41,751 bases of DNA from an uncultured Oscillospiraceae bacterium (GTDB lineage Bacteria > Bacillota > Clostridia > Oscillospirales > Oscillospiraceae): positions 1 to 41,751 of the forward strand of contig CALXGH010000008.1 in the NCBI GenBank assembly GCA_944387845.1, written 5' to 3'. The translations under genes were made by a program, and so were the position numbers. The notes under the pieces are model-generated. The model saw only the letters and a list, made by a program, of their open reading frames with translations, did not search any database and was not told the origin of the DNA. Shown piece by piece: positions 1 to 7,819 of this stretch. The stretch's first letter is position 1, and each line of letters opens with the position of its first letter.

Positions 1-259
1 CTCCTCTCAGATTATTTATACACAATATGGCCTCGTCAAGAATGGATAAATTCAGCTCATAATAGATAAAGTTTTTGTACTTTGTCTCATATATCAGGTC
101 GGCCTTTTTAAGTTTCGACAGATGATATGACAGGGCCTGGGGAGTCATGCCCAGGGCGGCGGCAAGGTCGCCAGCGCTGATTTTGCCCGCTTTCAGCTTT
201 TCCAGGATCTTTCTTCTATTGTCATCTGCAAGAGCCGCCAGAACTTCCTGTATCGCCAT
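1..259 (-). CDS. SdpR-like ArsR-family autorepressor (C-terminus cut by window edge)
   Basis: Reading leftward from an ATG at 259, the frame gives 86 residues and is still open at base 1. The protein opens MAIQEVLAALADDNRRKILE, followed by a helix-turn-helix (SAGDLAAALGMTPQALSYHL, about residues 30-49) and a wing ending YKNFIYYELNLSILDEA. This is the winged-helix layout of small ArsR regulators, closest in feel to SdpR autorepressors, which lack metal-binding cysteines and control their own operon, often together with an SdpI-like membrane protein. I see no CxC metal motif. Any partner gene downstream lies outside the window. Its promoter is covered by two inverted repeats, which suggests autorepression. 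Confidence 0.85.
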   Translation of the reverse strand, partial: MAIQEVLAALADDNRRKILEKLKAGKISAGDLAAALGMTPQALSYHLSKLKKADLIYETKYKNFIYYELNLSILDEAILCINNLRG

Positions 260-272
260 GGGAACCACCCCT

Positions 273-300
273 ATCTATTTAAAAGTATCTTTAAATAGAT
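273..300. promoter_or_regulatory. Probable repressor operator 1 (perfect 11-bp inverted repeat)
   Basis: ATCTATTTAAA at 273-283 and its exact reverse complement TTTAAATAGAT at 290-300 are separated by 6 bases. The repeat starts 14 bases upstream of the repressor ATG and reaches into the -10 box at 299-304. It is the natural candidate for the binding site of the adjacent ArsR-family protein. Confidence 0.65.
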
Positions 301-327
301 TATACCATAATCACATTCCAAAGTCGA
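299..327 (-). promoter_or_regulatory. Sigma-A-type promoter of the ArsR-family repressor
   Basis: On the minus strand there is a -35 box TCGACT (327-322), a 17-base spacer and a perfect -10 box TATAAT (304-299). It points into the repressor gene. It lies between two inverted repeats, one touching the -10 and the other just upstream of the -35. Confidence 0.6.
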
Positions 328-329
328 TA

Positions 330-355
330 CCTATTTAAAATATTTTTTAAACAGG
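330..355. promoter_or_regulatory. Probable repressor operator 2 (imperfect inverted repeat)
   Basis: CCTATTTAAAA (330-340) and TTTTAAACAGG (345-355) form a dyad with one mismatch and a 4-base spacer. The core CTATTTAAA matches operator 1. It lies just upstream of the repressor -35 box, so two repressor dimers could bracket the promoter. Confidence 0.55.
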
Positions 356-469
356 TTGTCCATAATTGCCTTTATCAGCGGTGAGCTGGCAGGCGGCCGT
401 TATTGCTTTTCACCCATGTTTTATTTATACTTTATGTAAGTAGACTACACTTGCTTGGAGGTATATAAA

Positions 470-631
470 ATGTGGACGGCCGTGATTTCAACTGTTTTTG
501 CCTGGATTATTGGTCTTTTTGCCGACGCCAATATCCCTTTTAATCCAAACGGTTATCTGATGCTTAGAGTTCTTTTGCCCATGCTTGTTATGGGGGCATT
601 TATTCTATCAAAGAAAAAAGGGGAAAATTGA
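470..631 (+). CDS. 53-residue two-helix membrane protein, unknown function
   Basis: A good ribosome site (TTGGAGG, 455-461) precedes the ATG at 470. The product begins MWTAVISTVFAWIIGLFADA, has a second hydrophobic stretch (LMLRVLLPMLVMGAFIL, residues 30-46) and ends in a lysine-rich tail SKKKGEN. It would form a helical hairpin whose positively charged tail probably stays in the cytoplasm. I do not recognise the family. It diverges from the SdpR-like repressor 211 bases away and has a possible promoter of its own (TTTCAC at about 407, 17-base spacer, TTTATG), so it need not be under that repressor. It is easily missed because of its length. Confidence 0.6.
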   Translation: MWTAVISTVFAWIIGLFADANIPFNPNGYLMLRVLLPMLVMGAFILSKKKGEN

Positions 632-684
632 CCTGATTGGCTGCCACGGTAAAAGACGGCGGCGTGAGTATAAAAAAGGTATAG

Positions 685-732
685 AGGCGGAAAACAGGGG
701 ATAGATGGTGTTATAAAAGCACCTTTCCGCCT
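685..732. other. Structured intergenic element next to a terminator
   Basis: AGGCGGAAA (685-693) pairs perfectly with TTTCCGCCT (724-732), and GGTG (707-710) with CACC (720-723). The 3' arms are contiguous and a 13-base bulge interrupts the 5' side. The terminator at 743-776 follows directly. It may be the 3' untranslated region of the small gene at 470, the 3' untranslated region of the C69 peptidase on the other strand, or a small RNA. TTGACC at 628-633 with TAAAAG 16 bases further is a weak candidate promoter. Confidence 0.35.
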
Positions 733-742
733 ACAAAGACGC

Positions 743-776
743 AAAACAGGCTCTGCCAAAAGGCAGGGCCTGTTTT
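743..776. terminator. Bidirectional intrinsic terminator
   Basis: The arms AAAACAGGCTCTGCC and GGCAGGGCCTGTTTT flank the loop AAAA with one non-Watson-Crick position. T5 follows on the plus strand and a shorter T run on the minus strand. It sits between the convergent small gene (470-631) and the C69 peptidase. Confidence 0.85.
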
Positions 777-798
777 TAGTATAATTTTGCAGGACTGA

Positions 799-2199
799 TT
801 AGAAATTGAGCTTTGCTCTTTCTCTAAGCCTGTCGCCGTATGGCTTTCTGTAAGCCTGAGGAGGAGTTACCTTCATGTCCGCCTCTATCTCTACGATAAG
901 CTTGTCATATGCCTTTTCAGCGATGTCAAGACACTTGTCTGTAAAGTCGTTTAAGAGCTTGCAAGCTTCATCTTTTTTGCCATCTTCCAGAAGCTCAAGG
1001 GCTTTGGCCTCATTTTCTTTAGCCTCTGCGTAGAATTTAGCTTCGATATCCCCACGGACAGCCTTCAGGTTTTCAATGTATTTCTCATAGTTGGACTCAA
1101 TATCTGTTACAAGGCGTTTTACCTTCCACCAGAAGGAGTCGTCAGAGTATACGTTTTCACCTTTGGCGAGCTTTTCAGGGATATAGCCGGTGTTATAGAA
1201 AGGAACGATTATAGAGCAGCATGGCGGGCACATAGAACCCCAGTATGTATAGAGCAGCTCTTTGAACTTTGTGTCGTGGTACTCAATAACCATTGTAGCT
1301 GCAGTCTGGCTGCCGTTTGGATCAGCGCCGTGCATACATACGCTGGGGATATAACCGGAGACAGGGCTCCACATTCCCTCAACGAAGGTGCCCTCATAAT
1401 GGCTTCTCAAAACGCCAAGAACCTTTTCAGTGTCAAGGTTTCCGCTCTGCTCTTTGAGCTTCATCTCAGCCCATCTGTAACGTGGGTAGCCGGAGAGTGC
1501 GTTGCGGTTGAAGAGGGTAAAGCTCTTCATGAAGTTGAATTTGTCCCCAGGTGTGTGAAGGCCGTGCTCAATAGCCATGTCAATAAGACCGGCGGAGATG
1601 CCGTCATAGTCTTCCTGAGTGGAGTATACATTGGAGATACCCTGGCAGTCTTTAACTTTTTTGTAGATCCACTGGCGGTTTACTGTCTCAAGCACATACA
1701 TCTCATCAGGGTCGGAGATAATAAATGTGTTGTGGTAAGCTGTCTCCTCTATTGTGCCGCCGTATCTGCATGCGCCGCCCTGGCCATGTTTTTCAAGAAG
1801 TTCAATAATAACATCAAGAGCCTCTTTGGCTGTTGCGCCGCGCTCAAGACCAAGTCTGAGGAGGTCCATGCCGAGAAGGGAGTTTTCAAGAACAGGAGCG
1901 ACCTCAGAATGTTCTGCCTCGTTACCGATTGCAACGCCGCACTCGTTTGCGCCCATCTCAAAGCCCCAGATCCACCATGGCTTTGAACCGATCATTGCGT
2001 AGGTGTGAGGAACCTGATCTATCTCGATGTAGGTGCATTTGCATTTTTCGCCAGGTGCGTGGTCCTGTGCCGGGAAATGGAGAAGAGGCTGAGCCTCAAC
2101 AACTTCTCTGTCGCTGTTTTTGCCCAAAATATTGCAGCCTGTTGCAGAGCAGTGTTTGGGGATGGCGACGGTATCGCAGGATTCAATAAATTCTCTCAT
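799..2199 (-). CDS. C69-family (secernin-like) dipeptidase
   Basis: A 466-residue Ntn-hydrolase-fold peptidase. The start MREFIESCDTVAIPK carries the CDT motif used by this family, with Cys8 as the predicted nucleophile exposed after removal of the short leader. KNSDRE at about residues 27-32 is the matching family motif. Length is normal for bacterial C69 dipeptidases (about 450-500). No signal peptide or membrane helix is visible, so it is probably cytoplasmic. A strong GGAGG site lies 6 bases upstream of the ATG at 2199. A TATAAT-like box at about 2267-2272 on the minus strand could be its -10. The gene stands alone and ends before a bidirectional terminator. Substrate specificity cannot be read from the sequence. 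Confidence 0.88.
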   Translation of the reverse strand: MREFIESCDTVAIPKHCSATGCNILGKNSDREVVEAQPLLHFPAQDHAPGEKCKCTYIEIDQVPHTYAMIGSKPWWIWGFEMGANECGVAIGNEAEHSEVAPVLENSLLGMDLLRLGLERGATAKEALDVIIELLEKHGQGGACRYGGTIEETAYHNTFIISDPDEMYVLETVNRQWIYKKVKDCQGISNVYSTQEDYDGISAGLIDMAIEHGLHTPGDKFNFMKSFTLFNRNALSGYPRYRWAEMKLKEQSGNLDTEKVLGVLRSHYEGTFVEGMWSPVSGYIPSVCMHGADPNGSQTAATMVIEYHDTKFKELLYTYWGSMCPPCCSIIVPFYNTGYIPEKLAKGENVYSDDSFWWKVKRLVTDIESNYEKYIENLKAVRGDIEAKFYAEAKENEAKALELLEDGKKDEACKLLNDFTDKCLDIAEKAYDKLIVEIEADMKVTPPQAYRKPYGDRLRERAKLNF

Positions 2200-2427
2200 A
2201 TGGAACCTCCGTTATTTTATGTATTTAAATGCCTGTAAGCTCCCACCGGGCCCAGCCCGACAGGGCATTATACGCTACTTATATAATAAGTGCTGGGGCC
2301 TTAAACATCAAGTATATTTTTGTGAAATATATGCTTATATATCAAAAAGGGGAATATTTAACTGACAGGTTTAGTGCATTTTGACTGGATGGATAGGGAA
2401 TTTGGGCAGTTTCTTTTTCCAGACTCG

Positions 2428-2456
2428 TTTACAATTTGACTGGGATATGATAAAAT
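2428..2456 (+). promoter_or_regulatory. Sigma-A-type promoter of the prfA operon
   Basis: TTTACA (2428-2433), 17-base spacer, TAAAAT (2451-2456). It leaves about 20 bases of leader before the prfA ribosome site. It is the only good promoter visible before the next terminator at about 6154. Confidence 0.65.
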
Positions 2457-2484
2457 TTTCTTATATTTGTTCAAGAGGTATATT

Positions 2485-3549
2485 ATGTTAGAAAAACTTA
2501 GAGCCATCGAAGAAAAGTATATAGAACTTGAAAAGAAAATGCAGGAGCCGGAGGTATATACTGACCCTGCCGCCTATGCACGCTATGCAAAAGAGCAGAA
2601 AGAGCTTGAGAGCGTTGTAAACGCATACAGAAGGTATATGAAAGCCAAAGAATCTAATGATGAGGCGAAGGAGCTTTTGGGCGATCCGGAGATGAGAGAA
2701 ATCGCTCAGGAGGAGTTTGAAGCCACAAAGGCGGAGATGGAGGAGATCGAGGAGGAGATAAAGATCCTTCTCATTCCGAAAGACCCTAACGACTCCAAAA
2801 ACGTAATTATTGAGATTAGAGGCGGAGCCGGCGGCGACGAAGCGGCCCTTTTTGCCTATAACCTCTACCGTATGTACTCCATGTACGCCGAGTCAAAGCG
2901 GTGGAAAACATCCATAATGAGCCTTAACGAGACTGACGGAGGCGGCTTTAAAGAGGTCGTTTTCATGGTTGAGGGCGAGGGTGCATATTCCCGGTTCAAA
3001 TTTGAAAGCGGCGTTCACAGAGTCCAGAGAGTACCGGAGACTGAGGCCTCCGGCAGAGTACACACTTCCACTGTTACCGTCGCGGTGCTGCCGGAGATGG
3101 ACGAGATAGATTTCCAGATAAACCCTGAGGACCTTCAGATCGACACTTACAGGTCATCAGGCGCAGGCGGCCAGCATGTAAACAAAACTGAGTCCGCAAT
3201 CAGGATAACCCATATACCAACTGGCACAGTTGTAGAGTGCCAGGACGAGCGAAGCCAGCACAAAAACCGTGAGCGTGCAATGAGCATACTTGTATCCCGC
3301 CTTTACGAGGCTGAGCGGCAGAAGCAGACTGCGGCCGTTGCGGCAGAGCGAAAGAGCCAGGTTGGAAGCGGCGACAGGTCTGAGAGGATAAGGACATATA
3401 ACTATCCTCAGGGCAGGGTAACTGACCACAGGATCGGTCTTACCCTCTACAAGTTAGAGCAGATTTTAAACGGCGACCTTGACGAGATAATCGACGCTCT
3501 TATCACCGCTGATCAGGCGGAAAAATTAAAAGGTTCAGAAGGCGAGTAA
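2485..3549 (+). CDS. prfA: Peptide chain release factor 1
   Basis: Class I release factor that recognises UAA and UAG stop codons and releases the peptide from the ribosome. The protein has 354 residues. The GGQ catalytic motif is at 228-230 (context [17 protein letters not shown]), and the codon-reading tripeptide is PET in [14 protein letters not shown], the form seen in many Firmicutes RF1 proteins. I chose the ATG at 2485 ([12 protein letters not shown]) because AGAGG lies 7 bases upstream. An in-frame TTG at 2467 would add six unlikely residues. First gene of an operon with tsaC, coaE and an M18 aminopeptidase. Confidence 0.95.
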   Translation: MLEKLRAIEEKYIELEKKMQEPEVYTDPAAYARYAKEQKELESVVNAYRRYMKAKESNDEAKELLGDPEMREIAQEEFEATKAEMEEIEEEIKILLIPKDPNDSKNVIIEIRGGAGGDEAALFAYNLYRMYSMYAESKRWKTSIMSLNETDGGGFKEVVFMVEGEGAYSRFKFESGVHRVQRVPETEASGRVHTSTVTVAVLPEMDEIDFQINPEDLQIDTYRSSGAGGQHVNKTESAIRITHIPTGTVVECQDERSQHKNRERAMSILVSRLYEAERQKQTAAVAAERKSQVGSGDRSERIRTYNYPQGRVTDHRIGLTLYKLEQILNGDLDEIIDALITADQAEKLKGSEGE

Positions 3550-3550
3550 T

Positions 3551-4177
3551 TTGAAAACCATTGTAACAAAAGACGACATATCCCTCGCCGCGGAAATTAT
3601 AAAAAAAGGCGGCCTTGTGGCGGTTCCCACAGAGACGGTCTACGGTCTTTCAGCGGACGGTTTTAACGCAGACGCGGTGGAGAAGATATACGAAGTGAAA
3701 AACAGGCCTGAAACAAAGCCAATAAACCTGCTTGTAACGGGCATGGAGGATGCCGAGAAGGTCTGTGAGGACATACCGGAGAGCGCATACATTCTGGCCC
3801 AGGCTTTCTGGCCGGGGCCAATGACGATGATACTTAAAAAAAGAGACAGCGTGCCGTCAGTCGTCTCGGCTGGCCTTGACACCCTTGGTGTAAGAGCCCC
3901 GAAAAACGATCTTACTCTGGCTCTCATAAGAAAAAGCGGCGTGCCTCTTGCCACGCCGTCAGCAAATATCTCCGGAATGGAGAGCGGAAAAAATTTAGAA
4001 GAGGTTTTGGGCTATTTTGACGGTAAGATAGAGTGCGTGATCGACGGCGGACAGTGCACATCAGGTGTCGCGTCCACAATAATCGATCTGACAGGGCCTG
4101 TCCCGAAAATACTCCGGTTAGGTGAGCTGACTCCGGAGATAATAAGAGACAGGACAAAAATTGAGGTAAAGTTATGA
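3551..4177 (+). CDS. tsaC: L-threonylcarbamoyladenylate synthase (YrdC/Sua5 family)
   Basis: Forms threonylcarbamoyl-AMP from threonine, bicarbonate and ATP, the first step of t6A tRNA modification. The 208-residue protein has the YrdC start (GGLVAVPTETVYGLSADGF), the KxRP-type loop KNRPETKPINLLV and GVRAPKND, plus SANISG near residue 138. It is slightly longer than a bare YrdC domain and lacks the large C-terminal domain of Sua5. Start is TTG, one base after the prfA stop, with AGAAGGCGAG upstream. Its stop overlaps the coaE start. A gene for a later step of the same pathway, tcdA, lies near 39.2 kb. Confidence 0.92.
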   Translation: MKTIVTKDDISLAAEIIKKGGLVAVPTETVYGLSADGFNADAVEKIYEVKNRPETKPINLLVTGMEDAEKVCEDIPESAYILAQAFWPGPMTMILKKRDSVPSVVSAGLDTLGVRAPKNDLTLALIRKSGVPLATPSANISGMESGKNLEEVLGYFDGKIECVIDGGQCTSGVASTIIDLTGPVPKILRLGELTPEIIRDRTKIEVKL

Positions 4178-4761
4178 AAATTATTGGGCTTACAGGAGGA
4201 ACAGGAACAGGAAAGACAACGGCTCTAAACGTGCTTAAAAAGCTGGGTGGCGTCTGTATCGACGCAGACGAAGTTTATCACGATCTGCTTTTAAACTGCG
4301 ACGACATGATAAATGAGATAAAAAGCGCCTTCCCGGCTCTGAATTCTCAGGGCCCATTGGACAGGAAAAAGCTGGGTGAGATAGTCTTTAACGACGAGAT
4401 AGAGTTAAAGACCCTAAACGCCATAACACATAAATATGTCTGCCGGAGAATAATGGAAATTTTGAGTGAAAACAGCCAGGCCCCATTTGCCGCCATCGAC
4501 GCTGTGGAGCTTGTGGAGAGCGGCGCCGGAGAAATGTGCGACACTATAGTCGCAATTATAGCCCCAATATCACTGCGGATTGACAGGATAATGAGCCGTG
4601 AGGGTATCAGCATGGGCTATGCCACAATGCGTATCGCCGCCCAGAAATCCGATAAATACTACGAGGAAAACTGCGATATTGTCATAAGAAACGATTATAA
4701 TGACAGAGAGAGCTTTGAGAAAAAGTGTTTTGAAATATTTGAGAAAATATTGGAGGAGTAG
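4174..4761 (+). CDS. coaE: Dephospho-CoA kinase
   Basis: Last step of coenzyme A synthesis: ATP-dependent phosphorylation of dephospho-CoA at the ribose 3'-OH. The 195-residue protein begins MKIIGLTGGTGTGKTTAL with the P-loop at residues 8-15, then CIDADEVYHDLL, the usual DAD nucleoside-binding stretch. The LID region (RIMSREGISMGYATMRI) and the C-terminal DIVIRNDYNDRESF, with its I.N.G-like end, fit the family. ATGA overlap with tsaC indicates translational coupling. Confidence 0.92.
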   Translation: MKIIGLTGGTGTGKTTALNVLKKLGGVCIDADEVYHDLLLNCDDMINEIKSAFPALNSQGPLDRKKLGEIVFNDEIELKTLNAITHKYVCRRIMEILSENSQAPFAAIDAVELVESGAGEMCDTIVAIIAPISLRIDRIMSREGISMGYATMRIAAQKSDKYYEENCDIVIRNDYNDRESFEKKCFEIFEKILEE

Positions 4762-4764
4762 AAC

Positions 4765-6138
4765 GTGGAAAAAGAGCTTTTATATAAACAGAAGAGCGCT
4801 TATGAGATAATAAGCGACGATGAAGTGAAAAAGGCCTACGACTACTGCGAGGACTATAAAAAGTACCTGGATGCGTCCATGACTGAGCGCCTTGCGGTAA
4901 AGACGGCCATAGATCTTGCTGAGAAGGCTGGATTTAGAGAGTTTCAGCCCGGGAAAGAGTATAAAGCCGGGGATAAAATCTATAAAAACATCAGGAAAAA
5001 GGCCCTGATTCTGGCTGTTATCGGCAAAATGCCAATCGAAGCCGGCCTTAACATTGCAGGGGCACATGTTGACGCTCCAAGGCTTGATTTAAAGCAGGTG
5101 CCAATGTATGAGGACAGCGAGATCGCCTTTTTCAAGACCCATTATTACGGGGGAATAAGAAAATATCAGTGGGTCGCCCTGCCTCTTATGCTCCACGGCG
5201 TTGTGGCCCTTATGGACGGATCAGTTGTGGATGTCAGCATTGGCGACGAGGAAAATGACCCGATTTTCGTGATAACTGACCTTCTGCCTCATCTTGCAGC
5301 TGACCAGAACAAAAAGACCCTGGGCGAGGGCATAACCGGCGAGGCTTTAAACATCGTCATCGGCAGCGCACCTGACAAAGAGGCTGAAAAAGACAAGGTA
5401 AAATACAATATTTTAAAGATTTTAAACGAGAAATACGGCATAACTGAGGAGGATTTCCTCTCAGCTGAGCTGGAGGCTGTTCCTGCCCTGAAGGCAAAGG
5501 ATGTGGGCTTTGACAGATCCATGATCGGCGCTTACGGCCATGACGACAGAGTCTGCGCCTACGCTGAGCTTAGAGCTATTTTGGAGTGTGCGGCACCGGA
5601 AAAGACAGCTATCTGCATTCTGGCGGACAAAGAGGAGATAGGCTCTGAGGGCGTATCAGGCATGCAGTCCCAGGCTTTTGAGAGCTTTGTGTCTGAGCTT
5701 TGCAAAATCCAGGGTGCGGATATGTACCGCTGCTTTGAAAACTCCTTCTGCATCTCGGCGGACGTTTTAAACGCCTTTGACCCAACTTATCCTGAGGTAT
5801 CCGAAAAGAGAAACAATGCGAAGATAAACTATGGTCTCGGCGTTTGCAAGTTCACAGGTGCAAGAGGCAAATCCGGCTCCAACGACGCCTCTGCTGAGGT
5901 CATTGGAAAAATAAGACGCATGTTCAAAGAGGACGGCGTTGTATGGCAGCTTGGTGAGCTTGGAAAAGTTGACCAGGGCGGCGGCGGAACAATCGCCAAG
6001 TTCATGGCAAACAGGAATATCGACACTATCGACGCCGGCGTTCCAGTGCTTTCAATGCACGCGCCATACGAGCTTGTGTCAAAGCTTGACTGCTATATGA
6101 CATATAAGGGCATGGCAGCGCTTTACAAATCAAAATAA
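4765..6138 (+). CDS. M18-family aminopeptidase
   Basis: Metallo-aminopeptidase of family M18 (aspartyl aminopeptidase/aminopeptidase I type), 457 residues, the usual length. Metal and catalytic residues are visible: H101 and D103 in AGAHVDAPRLD, E290-E291 in DKEEIGSEG, and the last histidine H432 in SMHAPYE. The protein forms large dodecameric cytosolic particles in characterised relatives. The start is GTG at 4765 with GGAGG 8 bases upstream, three bases after coaE. The coding sequence ends 16 bases before a strong hairpin. Confidence 0.92.
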   Translation: MEKELLYKQKSAYEIISDDEVKKAYDYCEDYKKYLDASMTERLAVKTAIDLAEKAGFREFQPGKEYKAGDKIYKNIRKKALILAVIGKMPIEAGLNIAGAHVDAPRLDLKQVPMYEDSEIAFFKTHYYGGIRKYQWVALPLMLHGVVALMDGSVVDVSIGDEENDPIFVITDLLPHLAADQNKKTLGEGITGEALNIVIGSAPDKEAEKDKVKYNILKILNEKYGITEEDFLSAELEAVPALKAKDVGFDRSMIGAYGHDDRVCAYAELRAILECAAPEKTAICILADKEEIGSEGVSGMQSQAFESFVSELCKIQGADMYRCFENSFCISADVLNAFDPTYPEVSEKRNNAKINYGLGVCKFTGARGKSGSNDASAEVIGKIRRMFKEDGVVWQLGELGKVDQGGGGTIAKFMANRNIDTIDAGVPVLSMHAPYELVSKLDCYMTYKGMAALYKSK

Positions 6139-6153
6139 AATTTTAATGTGAAT

Positions 6154-6197
6154 AAACACCCCTTTAAGTACAGAAACTGTATTTAAAGGGGTGTTTT
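6154..6197 (+). terminator. Terminator-like hairpin containing the tepA ribosome site
   Basis: A stem of about 20 base pairs (one G-T pair) with a three-base AAA loop, 6154-6196, followed by TTTT. The 3' arm contains AAAGGGGTG (6185-6193), the only plausible Shine-Dalgarno sequence for the tepA ATG at 6200. The element can end the prfA operon and, when transcribed through, should hide the tepA ribosome site. The T run is short and doubles as the spacer to the start codon. Confidence 0.75.
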
Positions 6198-6199
6198 AT

Positions 6200-6874
6200 A
6201 TGTCAGAAGAATTTGAATATGAAAAAGAGCAGATAATGGACATGGGCTCCGTTACTGTTGAGGGCGGGGATTATAAGATCCACTGCCTTACCATAATCGG
6301 CCAGATTGAAGGCCACCAGATACTGCCAAGCGATGTGAAAAGCACAAAATATGAGCATGTTATGCCGCTGCTTGCATCCATCGAGGAGTCAAAAGATGTT
6401 GAGGGGCTTTTGGTGCTTTTAAATACCGTGGGTGGCGATATCGAGGCTGGCCTTGGCATAGCGGAGCTTATAGCCAGTATGAAAAAACCCACGGTGTCCC
6501 TTGTTTTAGGTGGCGGCCACTCAATCGGCGTGCCGCTTGCGGTGGCGGCCAAAAGGTCAATAATAGCCCCGTCGGCCTCAATGACTCTCCACCCGGTGCG
6601 GCTAAACGGCGTTGTCATCGGCGTTCCCCAGACCTATGACTATTTCGGCAAAATTCAGGACAGGATAATGAATTTCATAACGAAAAACTCAAATATAAAC
6701 AGGGATAAACTAAACCATCTCATGTTCAATACAGGTGAGCTGGCGGCGGACGTAGGCACGATAGTTGACGGGGAAGATGCGGTAAATTACGGCCTTATAG
6801 ACCAGCTTGGAGGTCTTTCCGACGCCCTTGACTATCTTCACCATGAGATAGACATGGCAAAGAGCGAAAAATAG
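6200..6874 (+). CDS. tepA: TepA/YmfB-type ClpP-fold serine protease
   Basis: ClpP-like protease family whose Bacillus member was described as translocation-enhancing protein TepA, possibly acting on signal-peptide remnants. The 224-residue protein shows the ClpP crotonase fold: LLVLLNTVGGDIEAGLGIA, nucleophile S108 in GGGHSIGVPLAV and H131 in MTLHPVR. A GTG nine bases upstream at 6191 would add MFY, but it lies inside the hairpin stem, so I take the ATG at 6200. In many Firmicutes tepA is next to ftsK/spoIIIE. Here uppP sits between them. Confidence 0.9.
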   Translation: MSEEFEYEKEQIMDMGSVTVEGGDYKIHCLTIIGQIEGHQILPSDVKSTKYEHVMPLLASIEESKDVEGLLVLLNTVGGDIEAGLGIAELIASMKKPTVSLVLGGGHSIGVPLAVAAKRSIIAPSASMTLHPVRLNGVVIGVPQTYDYFGKIQDRIMNFITKNSNINRDKLNHLMFNTGELAADVGTIVDGEDAVNYGLIDQLGGLSDALDYLHHEIDMAKSEK

Positions 6875-6889
6875 TATTTGCGGTGGTTT

Positions 6890-6918
6890 TTGACATCCAT
6901 ATGTGATATAATTATAAA
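6890..6918 (+). promoter_or_regulatory. Sigma-A-type promoter of uppP-ftsK
   Basis: Consensus TTGACA (6890-6895), 17-base spacer, TATAAA (6913-6918), giving a leader of about 35 bases before uppP. No terminator separates uppP from ftsK, so both are probably served. Confidence 0.75.
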
Positions 6919-6960
6919 AAATAGTGTATAAATACTTTTATTATATCGGGAGTGGGTCTT

Positions 6961-7803
6961 TTGACTTTGTGGATGTCGATTTTATTCGGATTTGTTCAGG
7001 GCCTTACAGAGTTTCTGCCTGTGTCCGTCACAGGCCATCTGTCGGTCCTGAAAAATATACTGGGCTCAAATATTCGTGAGCCTGATTTTCTTCTGATGAA
7101 GGTTTTTTTAAGCCTTGGCACCCTTATCGCCATTTTTATGGTTTACGGCCGAGACATCAAAAATGTTATATCTAGCCTTGTGGACGCCGCTGTAAAAACT
7201 GACGATATGGGCTACCGGGAGAGAAACGGCCGCCTTACTGCAGGTGCCAGAATGGGCGTTCTGCTCATTGTAGGCGCGCTGCCGCTGATCCTTGCCCTGT
7301 TTCTTTACAGAACCGTTGAAAGCCTTTACAGCAATACATATTTTATCGCTTTTGCCCTTATGGTGTCCGGAGCGATTTTGCTTGTTCTGGAAAATTTTGA
7401 GACAGGCAGGAAAAACGGACTCAACATGAGGATATCAGACGCCGGCATAATTGGCCTTGCCCAGGCTGCTTCAATGCTGCCGGGACTGTCCCGGTCTGGC
7501 GCCACTGTGGCGGCGGGCCTTGCCTGCGGACTTAAAAAGGATTTCGCCGTAAAATTTTCGGTGCTTTTATCAGTACCTGCGGTTATAGGCTCCATGGCCA
7601 TGAATTTCGTGGACGCGATTTTGGACGGGGCTAAGTTGTCGTTTGTGCCGTCCTATCTTTTGGGGACTGTTTTCGCCGCTGCGGCGGGATATATAGGGCT
7701 TCTTTTTTTAAGATATATAATAATAAAATCAAAGACAAGATCTGTATCGTACTACTGTTTTGTTGTGGGACTTGTAACACTAATTATTTCGTTTATTCTC
7801 TGA
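6961..7803 (+). CDS. uppP: Undecaprenyl-diphosphatase (BacA/UppP family)
   Basis: Integral membrane phosphatase that recycles undecaprenyl pyrophosphate to the lipid carrier used for peptidoglycan and teichoic acid export; overproduction gives bacitracin resistance. Signature 1 (GFVQGLTEFLPVSVTGHL) and signature 2 (LPGLSRSGATVAAGL) are both present. Signature 1 has VSVTGHL where VSSTGHL is commonest, which occurs in a UppP subgroup. Length is 280 residues with about eight membrane helices. I prefer the TTG at 6961, nine bases after GGGAG. An upstream in-frame GTG at 6952 is too close to that site. Confidence 0.9.
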   Translation: MTLWMSILFGFVQGLTEFLPVSVTGHLSVLKNILGSNIREPDFLLMKVFLSLGTLIAIFMVYGRDIKNVISSLVDAAVKTDDMGYRERNGRLTAGARMGVLLIVGALPLILALFLYRTVESLYSNTYFIAFALMVSGAILLVLENFETGRKNGLNMRISDAGIIGLAQAASMLPGLSRSGATVAAGLACGLKKDFAVKFSVLLSVPAVIGSMAMNFVDAILDGAKLSFVPSYLLGTVFAAAAGYIGLLFLRYIIIKSKTRSVSYYCFVVGLVTLIISFIL

Positions 7804-7819
7804 TTGAAAGGAACTCACA

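Noticed and set aside
1276..1986. A 236-codon frame antisense to the C69 dipeptidase
   Set aside because: It lies fully within a well-supported gene, lacks a ribosome site and has a composition unlike a real protein.
2210..2300. G+C-rich complementary stretches upstream of the C69 gene that might be a riboswitch
   Set aside because: Only short, ambiguous pairings around CCGGGCCCAGCCCG and no known riboswitch motif.
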